A DNA stretch of 19,999 nt from CAYRIF01 sp964424205 (GTDB lineage: Bacteria > Bacteroidota > Bacteroidia > Cytophagales > Cyclobacteriaceae). The DNA lies in contig CAYRIF010000025.1 of the NCBI GenBank assembly GCA_964424205.1, positions 1 through 19,999 of the forward strand, written 5' to 3'. The position numbers and the translations under genes were made by a program. Numbering within the stretch: position 1 is the stretch's first letter; each line of letters begins with the position of its first letter. Positions 8,288-14,413 of the stretch are shown piece after piece. The notes below the pieces were generated by a model. The model was given only the letters and a program-made list of their open reading frames with translations. It had not been told where the DNA came from and did not search any database.

Positions 8288-9247
8288 TTATTTAGATGTT
8301 TCCATGATACGTTTGTTTGTTGGCATTACTTTTTGGAAACCCGCTTCCATATAGTATGCCAACTTACTTCTTCCTTCAGGAACTTCTTTAGGGAACACGC
8401 CCATATACTTCATTGTCTTGAATACGCTTCCTTTTACTAAATCATTATGTGGAAAACCAGGTTCGGTACAACCTAAACAAGGATGATTGGATCGCGTTTT
8501 ACTCGACTGACGATTCCAAAGAATATTATTACAGCTTGCCCTTGTCATAGGTCCTCTACAGCCTACTTCGTAAAATAAACAACCGCCTCTTCTTCCGAAG
8601 TTGCCGTCTACTTTTTGAGCAAAATTGGTCACGTTGGTACAGCCATCTTGTACAAAGTCAGTAAAGAAAGTTTTTGGTCTGTGATATTCGTCTATTAAAA
8701 CATCGCCAATTCTACCAACGGAAATGGCTACTAAAATCTGGGTAATCCAATCTGGATGTGCAGGACATCCTGGAATATTAATAACTGGAAGACCTCCTTT
8801 AGAGACATAATCGGCACCTAGAAAACCTCCTTTGCTTTTTTTGTGAAACTGCACACCTGTGGATTCGCTTGGATTCGGCGCCACGGCAGGAATTCCTCCC
8901 CAGGTAGCACAATCACCAATGGCTACCACATAGCCAGCCACTTCGGAAAGTTCTTTAATCCAATCTTTCATCGGCCTGTCTGCAAAATAATTCATCGTAC
9001 CAGTTCCTTCTGGTCCCATGATAATGGATCCTTCGTAGACTAGTATGTCCATTTGTACTTTTCCTGCAATAATATCCCTTAACAAATCTTGTACCTGATC
9101 ACCAATCTGTAATCCTGTAGTAGGATGCCAAAGAATATTCAAGCCAAAATCTGTAATAAGTTCTACTACGGTAGGTTCTTCTGCATTCAAAAAGGACATC
9201 GTGTTACCACTGCATGCACCCCCTTGTAACCATAATACATTCGCCAT
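8288..9247 (-). CDS. hupS: [NiFe] hydrogenase small subunit, group 2a type, no Tat signal
   Basis: Electron-transfer subunit with three FeS clusters. The 319-residue product starts directly with MANVLWLQGGACSGN, so there is no twin-arginine signal and the enzyme should face the cytoplasm. Likely ligands are C12, C113 and C161 (proximal), C239, C257 and C260 (medial), and C203, C223 and C230 (distal). Two usual ligands are absent: the second Cys of the N-terminal CXXC is Asn15, and the distal His position reads Gln200-Asp201. I recall the group 2a enzyme Huc having three [3Fe-4S] clusters, which fits. It is the first gene of the operon; an A-rich leader and an (AT)9 tract precede it. No membrane anchor or cytochrome b gene is nearby. 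Confidence 0.96.
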   Translation of the reverse strand: MANVLWLQGGACSGNTMSFLNAEEPTVVELITDFGLNILWHPTTGLQIGDQVQDLLRDIIAGKVQMDILVYEGSIIMGPEGTGTMNYFADRPMKDWIKELSEVAGYVVAIGDCATWGGIPAVAPNPSESTGVQFHKKSKGGFLGADYVSKGGLPVINIPGCPAHPDWITQILVAISVGRIGDVLIDEYHRPKTFFTDFVQDGCTNVTNFAQKVDGNFGRRGGCLFYEVGCRGPMTRASCNNILWNRQSSKTRSNHPCLGCTEPGFPHNDLVKGSVFKTMKYMGVFPKEVPEGRSKLAYYMEAGFQKVMPTNKRIMETSK

Positions 9248-9279
9248 ATTTTTGTAGTTTTTTAGTTATTAATTCACCA

Positions 9280-9297
9280 ATATATATATATATATAT
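9280..9297. repeat. (AT)9 dinucleotide tract in the hydrogenase leader
   Basis: Eighteen bases of pure AT alternation, ending about 33 bp upstream of the hupS start codon. It lies where the core promoter or 5' leader should be. Such tracts can change length by strand slippage, and they melt and bend easily. Confidence 0.85.
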
Positions 9298-9303
9298 GAA
9301 AAT

Positions 9304-9317
9304 TGTAAGTATTGGCA
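9304..9317. promoter_or_regulatory. candidate operator, imperfect TGNCA-N4-TGNCA
   Basis: TGTAAGTATTGGCA departs from the 14-bp consensus at one position (A for C at position 4). It lies 57-70 bp upstream of hupS, 116 bp (about 11 helical turns) from the exact copy at 9420. It would be weak alone and is listed because exact copies lie nearby. Confidence 0.4.
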
Positions 9318-9360
9318 CAATTTATAATTATTCTAAATAGTGAAAATACTTGTAATTGCA

Positions 9361-9371
9361 GTGATTATCAC
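9361..9371. promoter_or_regulatory. 11-bp palindrome, candidate operator
   Basis: GTGATTATCAC is a perfect palindrome around one central base. A close relative, TTGATAATCAA, lies at 11423-11433 in the other control region. It could be an operator for a second factor or part of the activator's binding array. Confidence 0.4.
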
Positions 9372-9419
9372 CTGGTTAGTGTATTATTTTAGGTGGTGAT
9401 CGAAACGTCTCGGTAGTAT

Positions 9420-9433
9420 TGCCATTTTTGTCA
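9420..9433. promoter_or_regulatory. candidate operator, TGNCA-N4-TGNCA
   Basis: TGCCATTTTTGTCA is an exact match to the 14-bp pattern found three more times upstream of the transketolase gene. It sits between the divergent hydrogenase and regulator genes. The 14-bp size with a 4-bp spacer also resembles Crp/Fnr-family sites, so the binding protein could be either the local sigma-54 activator or an unlinked Crp/Fnr factor. Confidence 0.55.
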
Positions 9434-9534
9434 CACATTTATAGTGCTATTTTGTAACTTTAGCCCAGATTAAGTATTACGAAAACGGGGGTACAGCTTC
9501 TGGTTTTATTATATTGGAATTAAAGTTTTAATAA

Positions 9535-10920
9535 TTGTGTATTTTGAAAGGTAACAAACTCATTACGAATGTTTTAATAATAGGCGGGGGAAAGGGTGGT
9601 AATGCCTTGTTAGAACTGTTGAAAAACGATGGTGCCACCAAGGTGATTGGGTTTGTTGATTTAAATCCTGATGCAATAGGCATTGTAAGTGCAAGGGCGT
9701 ATGGTATTCCTGTTGCAAAGTACCCAAATTTTTTTTTAGAATCTGCGGAATACTGTATTGACGTTATTATTGATGTAACCGGTAGCGCAAAAATGCATGA
9801 ACGGTTAAAAAAGACCATTCCAAAAGACACCATTATGATTGGCGGTAAGGCGGTCAAATTTGTTTGGGATTTATTGGAGGCGAATAAAAGCAACCAGTTA
9901 TTAAAGAAACAGTTTAGCATCTTGAAAGAGTCTTTGACTGACAGCCAAAGTGAGGACATTATTTATGGGTCGAATCCACAAATGCAGGAAGTACGTGAAA
10001 TGATTCATCAAGTGGCGCCGACGCCTGCCACAGTACTCCTATTAGGGGAAACGGGAACCGGCAAGGAAATGATAGCAACAGCCATCCAAAAGTTAAGTAA
10101 ATTAGCGGCGGAGGCTTTTATAAAAATTAACTGCACGGCTTTTTCGCCCCAGTTGCTGGAGAGTGAATTATTTGGTTATGTGAAAGGGGCATTTACAGGT
10201 GCAGATAAAGATAAAATAGGGTTGCTGGAAAAAGGAAAAGGAGGCACTATTTTTTTAGATGAAATAGGAGATACTTCTATGGAAATGCAAGTAAAATTGT
10301 TACGCTTTTTACAGTTTGGAGAAATTAGACCAGTGGGATCCACGGAAACCAAGATAATTAACGCAAGAATTATTACCGCTACGAATAAAGATTTGAGGGA
10401 ATTGATTCAACAGAACAAATTCAGAGAAGACCTTTATTACCGGCTCAACACGTTTGTCATTAATCTGCCTCCGTTGAGAAATAGAAAGGAAGATATCCCG
10501 GTTTTGGCGTATCTATTCTTAAACAAGGCGGCTGCCTCTTTGAATAAAAAAATTAATTCAATATCTACTTCTGCGATGGAAAGTTTAAATGAATATAATT
10601 ATCCAGGTAATATCAGGGAATTGCAGAGTATTATTGAACGAGCCATCATCCTTTGTAACGACCAGAGCATTAGACCTGATCATTTAGCCATTGGCGTGCG
10701 ATCTTCCAATACCGTTTATAAGTACGAATTGGGATTGTCCTACGCAAAACGAAATGTAGTAGAGCAGTTTGAGCGACAAGCATTGCAGTACTATCTGATA
10801 AAAGCCAAGGGCAGTGTTGCCGATGCCGCCGCATTAGCAAAATCGCCAAGGAGGTCTTTTTATAGGTTGCTTGAAAAATATAAAATAGACAATGTACAGT
10901 ACAAAAACATCAAGAGATAA
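9535..10920 (+). CDS. sigma-54-dependent activator with N-terminal Rossmann-like sensor domain
   Basis: A 461-residue enhancer-binding protein. Residues about 12-122 form a Rossmann-like domain: NVLIIGGGKGGNALLELL (12-29), an acidic residue at the end of strand two (D42 in VDLNPDAIGI), then IIDVTGSAKM. It replaces the receiver or GAF domain usual in such proteins. The AAA+ domain, about 140-370, has Walker A GETGTGKE (171-178), the sigma-54 contact loop GAFTGA (218-223), Walker B TIFLDEIGD and an arginine-finger region REDLYYRLN. A Fis-type helix-turn-helix lies at about 424-450. The start is a TTG, because a TAA sits at 9532-9534 and no ATG occurs for about 85 codons; TTG at 9544 is the alternative. 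It is divergent from the hydrogenase operon and faces the CBB genes, so it is the likely activator of one or both. Confidence 0.92.
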   Translation: MCILKGNKLITNVLIIGGGKGGNALLELLKNDGATKVIGFVDLNPDAIGIVSARAYGIPVAKYPNFFLESAEYCIDVIIDVTGSAKMHERLKKTIPKDTIMIGGKAVKFVWDLLEANKSNQLLKKQFSILKESLTDSQSEDIIYGSNPQMQEVREMIHQVAPTPATVLLLGETGTGKEMIATAIQKLSKLAAEAFIKINCTAFSPQLLESELFGYVKGAFTGADKDKIGLLEKGKGGTIFLDEIGDTSMEMQVKLLRFLQFGEIRPVGSTETKIINARIITATNKDLRELIQQNKFREDLYYRLNTFVINLPPLRNRKEDIPVLAYLFLNKAAASLNKKINSISTSAMESLNEYNYPGNIRELQSIIERAIILCNDQSIRPDHLAIGVRSSNTVYKYELGLSYAKRNVVEQFERQALQYYLIKAKGSVADAAALAKSPRRSFYRLLEKYKIDNVQYKNIKR

Positions 10921-11033
10921 TGCCTACCATTCGCATAGAATTATGGATTGAGAGGGGCCTAGGCAATAGATTTTAGGCGAGACATTGAGGCACATTGGAT
11001 TTCTTGAAAAGACATATTCCAGGCATGTAAGTA
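10921..11033. other. spacer after the regulator gene
   Basis: No gene and no clear terminator. It contains a short GCCTAGGC palindrome near 10959 with no U-tract. The region ends at the TA dinucleotide bordering the MITE-like element. Confidence 0.5.
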
Positions 11034-11122
11034 GGGTCTGCTGAAAAAGTCCCAAGTGCGTCAGCTACGAGTAGACAAAGCGAAGTTGTATTGTTATACC
11101 ACGAGCTGAAGGCTACGAAGCA

Positions 11123-11142
11123 CCTGCCTGCCGTCAGGCAGG
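11123..11142. repeat. GC-rich hairpin inside the MITE-like element
   Basis: A perfect 8-bp stem, CCTGCCTG with its complement, around a CCGT loop. It stands out as GC-rich in AT-rich surroundings. The same 20 bp occur unchanged at 19931-19950 although flanking bases differ, so this part is under constraint or recently copied. Confidence 0.8.
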
Positions 11143-11194
11143 GATGATGTGCTTGGGAATAGTATTAAGAGTTGAGTGCTAAATTTATACCGCG

Positions 11195-11260
11195 TAAATA
11201 AGAACATATGCCAACCTTTGTTATTTGGTAAATTTTCAATGTAGAAAATGATTGAATGTT
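11195..11260. repeat. interspersed repeat, divergent copy C inside the MITE-like element
   Basis: The core CCTTTGTTATTTGG plus TAAATTTTCAA (11215-11239) matches copy B at all but one of 25 positions. The flanks match more loosely (ATTGAATG against ATTGAATA). It links the gap before the kinase to the mobile-element family. Confidence 0.65.
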
Positions 11261-11344
11261 ATCATAGCTATATGTAATCATTAAATCGTTAGGTCATGCT
11301 CATATTTTTAGCAGACCCTAAATAATTAAAGATCAACCCTTCTG

Positions 11345-11358
11345 TGTCATAATTGACA
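11345..11358. promoter_or_regulatory. candidate operator, TGNCA-N4-TGNCA
   Basis: TGTCATAATTGACA: perfect 5-bp arms around a 4-bp spacer. It is the most upstream of three copies before the CBB cassette, about 250 bp upstream of the candidate -24 element. Confidence 0.55.
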
Positions 11359-11397
11359 TTTTTTCTCAATGAATTTGAATTTAGTTAGTTGAAATAT

Positions 11398-11411
11398 TGA
11401 CAAAAATGTCA
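11398..11411. promoter_or_regulatory. candidate operator, TGNCA-N4-TGNCA
   Basis: TGACAAAAATGTCA: perfect arms around AAAA. Its complement, TGACATTTTTGTCA, closely matches the site at 9420 in the hydrogenase/regulator interval, and both are followed on the plus strand by CAC. Confidence 0.55.
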
Positions 11412-11422
11412 CACCTAACTTG

Positions 11423-11433
11423 TTGATAATCAA
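11423..11433. promoter_or_regulatory. 11-bp palindrome, candidate operator
   Basis: TTGATAATCAA is a perfect palindrome around one base and a near match to GTGATTATCAC at 9361-9371. It lies between two of the 14-bp sites. The arms resemble Fnr half-sites, but the spacer is one base, not four. Confidence 0.4.
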
Positions 11434-11482
11434 TAATATAATATTTAATATATAACCTGCACGGGTTGCAAGCATTTGATAT

Positions 11483-11496
11483 TGTCATTATTGGCA
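11483..11496. promoter_or_regulatory. candidate operator, TGNCA-N4-TGNCA
   Basis: TGTCATTATTGGCA matches the pattern exactly. It is the copy nearest the candidate promoter, with its centre about 115 bp upstream of the -24 GG, a normal distance for an upstream activator site of a sigma-54 promoter. Confidence 0.55.
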
Positions 11497-11601
11497 CAAA
11501 TTCAGTATCATGTATGTAATACAAAATGCCTCAATCGCTATTCAGCGCGTATTTAAAGGGTTGGTCATCAAATATTACAACAATCGTGACTTTTTGATTC
11601 A

Positions 11602-11618
11602 CTGGCATGCTTCTTGGG
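11602..11618 (+). promoter_or_regulatory. candidate sigma-54 (-24/-12) promoter of the CBB cassette
   Basis: CTGGCATGCTTCTTGGG fits the -24/-12 form TGGCAC-N5-TTGCW with the strict 10-bp gap between the GG at 11604-11605 and the -12 pair at 11616-11617. One -24 base (T for C) deviates, and the -12 pair is GG in place of GC, so the match is good but not perfect. A start site near 11629 would give a 70-base leader. An activator with GAFTGA encoded next door supports it. Confidence 0.45.
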
Positions 11619-11698
11619 AAAGCAGCAATCAAGATACAAAGCTAGTGTGATTCACTTTTCAAATTATTTGAAGAACAGAATCTCATAAGATTACTACA

Positions 11699-13705
11699 AT
11701 GGAACAATTAGAAAGCGAAAGCCAAATGAATAAAACATATTATGAACTCGCCAATACCATCCGTGGAATTTCTATGGATGGTGTAAGTTGCGCAAATTCT
11801 GGTCACCCTGGTCTTCCATTAGGCATGGCAGATGTTGCGGCTGTCATATGGGCAAAGTATTTGAAACATAGTCCAAGTAACCCAGATTGGTATGATCGCG
11901 ATCGATTTGTGCTTTCTGCTGGCCATGGGAGTATGTTAATGTATAGTTTGTTGCATCTTTTTGGATACAATATGCCTAAAGCGGCACTGAAAAAATTCAG
12001 GCAATGGGGGAGTATTACGCCGGGTCATCCGGAAAACTTCGTCACAAAAGGTATTGAAACAACTACCGGTCCTTTAGGGCAAGGGCTTGCAAACGCTGTT
12101 GGCATGGCATTGGCAGAAAAATCTTTGGCGGCTAGATTTAATACAAATAAGCATCAAATCACCAATCACTATACCTATGTAATTGCCAGCGATGGAGATT
12201 TACAAGAGGGAGTTTCTCATGAGGCATGTTCGTTTGCAGGGCACAATCAACTAGAAAAACTCATTGTATTTTATGACAATAATTGTATTTCCATTGACGG
12301 TGATACGAATCTATCTTATAGTGATATTGTCACTTTACGTTTTGAGTCCTACCATTGGCACGTTGTTCATATCGATGGACATGACGTGGAGGCAATTCAA
12401 GACGCCATCGAGGAGGCAAAAACAGCGCCTAAGCCGAGTATCATTATTTGCGACACACAAATTGGATATGGAAGTCCAAATAGGGCAGGTACCTCAAAAG
12501 CACATGGAGAGCCATTTCCGGAAGAAGAGATTCAACGAACCAAAGAAAATTTGGGCTTGCCTAGCGAAGAAAAATTTTATGTGGCATCGGAAATGAAGGA
12601 AATAGCTAAAGCAGCAATTAGAATCGGAGAGGAAAAAGAACACCTATGGCGTAATAATTTTGAAAACTACAAAACCGAAAACACCGACATAGCGGCTCAA
12701 TTTGAGAAATGTATTAAGGGTGAGTTTGAAGGGGATTGCTTGGATATACCCACATTTATCGATGATGGGTGCATGGCAACACGCTCCGCCTCAGGGGAGG
12801 TGCTACATCATATTGCACCTCGTATTCCATCATTGTTGGGTGGGTCAGCAGATTTAACGCCGTCCAATAATACCTTTCCGAAAGGAGAAACATCTTTTAG
12901 TCCTAAAAATCCGAAAGGAAGGTATATCCACTATGGTGTAAGGGAGCATGGAATGGGGGCTATTATGAATGGCATGGCATTACATGGGGGCGTTTTGCCT
13001 TATGCAGGCACTTTTTTTGTTTTTTCAGATTATATGCGTCCGGCCATGCGTATGTCAGCGTTGATGGGCTTGCAAGTAATTTATGTATTAACCCATGATT
13101 CTATTGGTCTTGGAGAAGATGGCCCAACACATCAGCCAGTAGCACATTTAACATCATTCAGAGCCATGCCCAATATTTTGGTGCTTAGGCCCATGGATGC
13201 TAATGAAACCATGGACTGTTGGAAAGTGGCGTTGCAGCATAAAACGGGGCCTAGTTGTTTGGTATTGACACGGCAAAAACTACCAGTATATGATAGAACA
13301 AAACTAGCATATAGCGCTTCTGAAAATTCAAAAAAGGGAGCTTATGTGTTAACAGAAGACCTCGATTTTAGCGTTATATTATTGGCAAGTGGATCGGAAG
13401 TTGAAATCGCTTTGGAAGCAAAAGAAAAGCTCAATAAAGAGGAGATAAAAGTGCGTGTAGTATCGGTGCCGTGCATGAAGCTATTTGATGAACAAAGTGA
13501 CGCATACAGAAATGAGGTGTTGCCAGCAAACATTACCAATAGAGTCGCTGTTGAGGCAGCAGCAAGTCTAGCATGGTGGAAATATGTTGGCTTAGGTGGG
13601 GGTGTCATTGGTCTGGATAGGTTTGGCGGCTCTGCTCCTTACAAAACGTTGTATGAAAAATTTGGCATAACGTCGGATGCTATTGTAGCGGCAGCACGTC
13701 AATAA
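11699..13705 (+). CDS. tkt: transketolase
   Basis: Thiamine-diphosphate enzyme that moves two-carbon units between sugar phosphates; in the CBB cycle it acts twice on the way to ribulose 5-phosphate. The 668 residues match the usual length of about 660. Visible motifs are NSGHPGLPLGMAD with H36, SAGHGSMLMY with H76, TTGPLGQGL, and the ThDP/Mg site SDGDLQEG to YDNN (164-195). GVREHGMGAIMNGMALHGG carries the catalytic glutamate, and THDSIGLGEDGPTHQP is the pyrimidine-domain loop. An internal ATG at codon 10 (11726) gives MNKTYYELANT, a very typical transketolase start, so the true start may be there. It is first in the cassette, with 12 bp to the next gene. As an isolated enzyme it could also serve the pentose phosphate pathway. 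Confidence 0.96.
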   Translation: MEQLESESQMNKTYYELANTIRGISMDGVSCANSGHPGLPLGMADVAAVIWAKYLKHSPSNPDWYDRDRFVLSAGHGSMLMYSLLHLFGYNMPKAALKKFRQWGSITPGHPENFVTKGIETTTGPLGQGLANAVGMALAEKSLAARFNTNKHQITNHYTYVIASDGDLQEGVSHEACSFAGHNQLEKLIVFYDNNCISIDGDTNLSYSDIVTLRFESYHWHVVHIDGHDVEAIQDAIEEAKTAPKPSIIICDTQIGYGSPNRAGTSKAHGEPFPEEEIQRTKENLGLPSEEKFYVASEMKEIAKAAIRIGEEKEHLWRNNFENYKTENTDIAAQFEKCIKGEFEGDCLDIPTFIDDGCMATRSASGEVLHHIAPRIPSLLGGSADLTPSNNTFPKGETSFSPKNPKGRYIHYGVREHGMGAIMNGMALHGGVLPYAGTFFVFSDYMRPAMRMSALMGLQVIYVLTHDSIGLGEDGPTHQPVAHLTSFRAMPNILVLRPMDANETMDCWKVALQHKTGPSCLVLTRQKLPVYDRTKLAYSASENSKKGAYVLTEDLDFSVILLASGSEVEIALEAKEKLNKEEIKVRVVSVPCMKLFDEQSDAYRNEVLPANITNRVAVEAAASLAWWKYVGLGGGVIGLDRFGGSAPYKTLYEKFGITSDAIVAAARQ

Positions 13706-13717
13706 TAAATTAAAACC

Positions 13718-14407
13718 ATGAAATTAAAAGCAATTATATTTGACGTAGATGGTACCATTGTTGATTCTGAGCGATGGGGACACCTGCCTGCCTGCAATGA
13801 AGCCTTTGAGGTCATGGGCTTAGATTTGCGATGGAATTGGGAAACTTTCTTGCCACTGCTTGAGAAAATCCCTGGCAATGCAAATAGGCTGCGCCATGTA
13901 TTACAAACAACGTTAGAATATAACGATAAGGATATTGAAGACATTATTGAAAAGTTTGTAGTGCTAAAAAAAGACATATACATCAAAAAATATGCAGCAA
14001 ATGTTCGGCTAAGAGATGGCATTATCTCTTTTATACAACAAATTATAGACAAAGGTTTGAGATTGGCTATTGTTACTACTTCTTATGAAAGGCAAGTGCA
14101 CGCATTATTGGATACACAATTGACTACTTATAAAAAATACTTTAACCCAATACTGGGAAAAGAAACTGGGATTAAAACAGGGGCGCAAGGAATGTTATAT
14201 GAGCAATGTTTGGAAATGATGCAGTTGACACCCGAGGAGTGTTTGGTAATTGAAGATTCAGGAGCAGGGGCAAAAGCAGCCATGAAAGCAAATATACCGA
14301 CGGTAATTACATATAATGAGTATACCAAAAAAGAAAATTTTGAGGGAGCACTTATAGTTACCGATAGCATGAAGCATATTGACACCGACAAACTATTAAC
14401 GAGATAA
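13718..14407 (+). CDS. cbbY: HAD phosphatase, CbbY type (probable xylulose-1,5-bisphosphate phosphatase)
   Basis: HAD hydrolase of 229 residues. FDVDGT with nucleophile D9 and acid/base D11 is followed by a cap domain opening GHLPACNEAFEVMGLDLRWNW, the GH..A.N.AF...GLD..W pattern that marks CbbY. LAIVTTS is the second HAD motif and VIEDSGAGAKAA the fourth. Known CbbY proteins remove xylulose 1,5-bisphosphate, a misfire product that inhibits RuBisCO, which fits this cassette. The usual KPxPDxY segment is replaced by GIKTGAQGMLY, keeping Lys but losing the prolines, and the cap lacks the typical GG. Phosphoglycolate phosphatase is the main alternative. The gene is 12 bp after transketolase and 6 bp before the bisphosphatase. 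Confidence 0.82.
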   Translation: MKLKAIIFDVDGTIVDSERWGHLPACNEAFEVMGLDLRWNWETFLPLLEKIPGNANRLRHVLQTTLEYNDKDIEDIIEKFVVLKKDIYIKKYAANVRLRDGIISFIQQIIDKGLRLAIVTTSYERQVHALLDTQLTTYKKYFNPILGKETGIKTGAQGMLYEQCLEMMQLTPEECLVIEDSGAGAKAAMKANIPTVITYNEYTKKENFEGALIVTDSMKHIDTDKLLTR

Positions 14408-14413
14408 ATCGAC

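Larger units (their letters stand above)
9248..9534. promoter_or_regulatory. divergent control region between hydrogenase operon and regulator
   Basis: This 287-bp region must hold the leftward hydrogenase promoter and the rightward regulator promoter. It is AT-rich and contains an (AT)9 tract near hupS, two 14-bp TGNCA-N4-TGNCA type palindromes (one imperfect), and an 11-bp palindrome at 9361-9371 whose right half recurs at 9395-9400 (GGTGAT). I could not identify a convincing -24/-12 or -33/-7 promoter on either strand, so start sites remain open. Confidence 0.75.
11034..11318. mobile_element. MITE-like element with 14/15-bp terminal inverted repeats and TA borders
   Basis: The left end GGGTCTGCTGAAAAA (11034-11048) is mirrored by the right end TTTTTAGCAGACCC (11305-11318), differing by one base. 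TA occurs directly outside both ends, as expected for a TA target duplication. The 285-bp interior has no meaningful ORF. It contains a hairpin (CCTGCCTG at 11123-11130 and its complement at 11135-11142) and outer arms CCCAAG/CTTGGG, so the left 135 bp can fold. The first 135 bp recur at 19841 and the right part shares a repeat with 18624-18879. It is probably a non-autonomous insertion element whose transposase is elsewhere. Confidence 0.75.
11319..11698 (+). promoter_or_regulatory. CBB cassette control region and leader
   Basis: This 380-bp non-coding stretch precedes transketolase. It carries three exact TGNCA-N4-TGNCA palindromes (11345, 11398, 11483), an 11-bp palindrome at 11423, and a candidate -24/-12 element at 11602-11618. 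Centre-to-centre distances of the 14-mers are 53 and 85 bp, close to 5 and 8 helical turns, so the sites would lie on one face of the DNA. The remaining leader to the ATG is about 70 bp. Confidence 0.65.

Noticed and set aside
9313..9328. TGGCACAATTTATAAT as a rightward -24/-12 promoter
   Set aside because: No G or C at the -12 pair, and it would start over 190 bp from the regulator gene.
9353..9373. Leftward sigma-54 promoter for hupS (AGGTGAT then CTGCA on the minus strand)
   Set aside because: The GG and GC are 11 bp apart where 10 is required, and the -24 bases around GG do not fit.
9428..9463. Bacteroidota-type -33/-7 promoter (TTG ... TAACTTTA) for the regulator
   Set aside because: The -7 box is close to TAnnTTTG, but the gap to the TTG is 24 bp, too long for a confident call.
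10959..10966. GCCTAGGC palindrome as terminator of the regulator gene
   Set aside because: No loop and no U-tract.
11492..11507. TGGCACAAATTCAGTA as a -24/-12 promoter
   Set aside because: The -24 part is perfect but the -12 part reads CAGTA in place of TTGCW, and the TGGCA is better explained as the right arm of the 14-bp palindrome at 11483.
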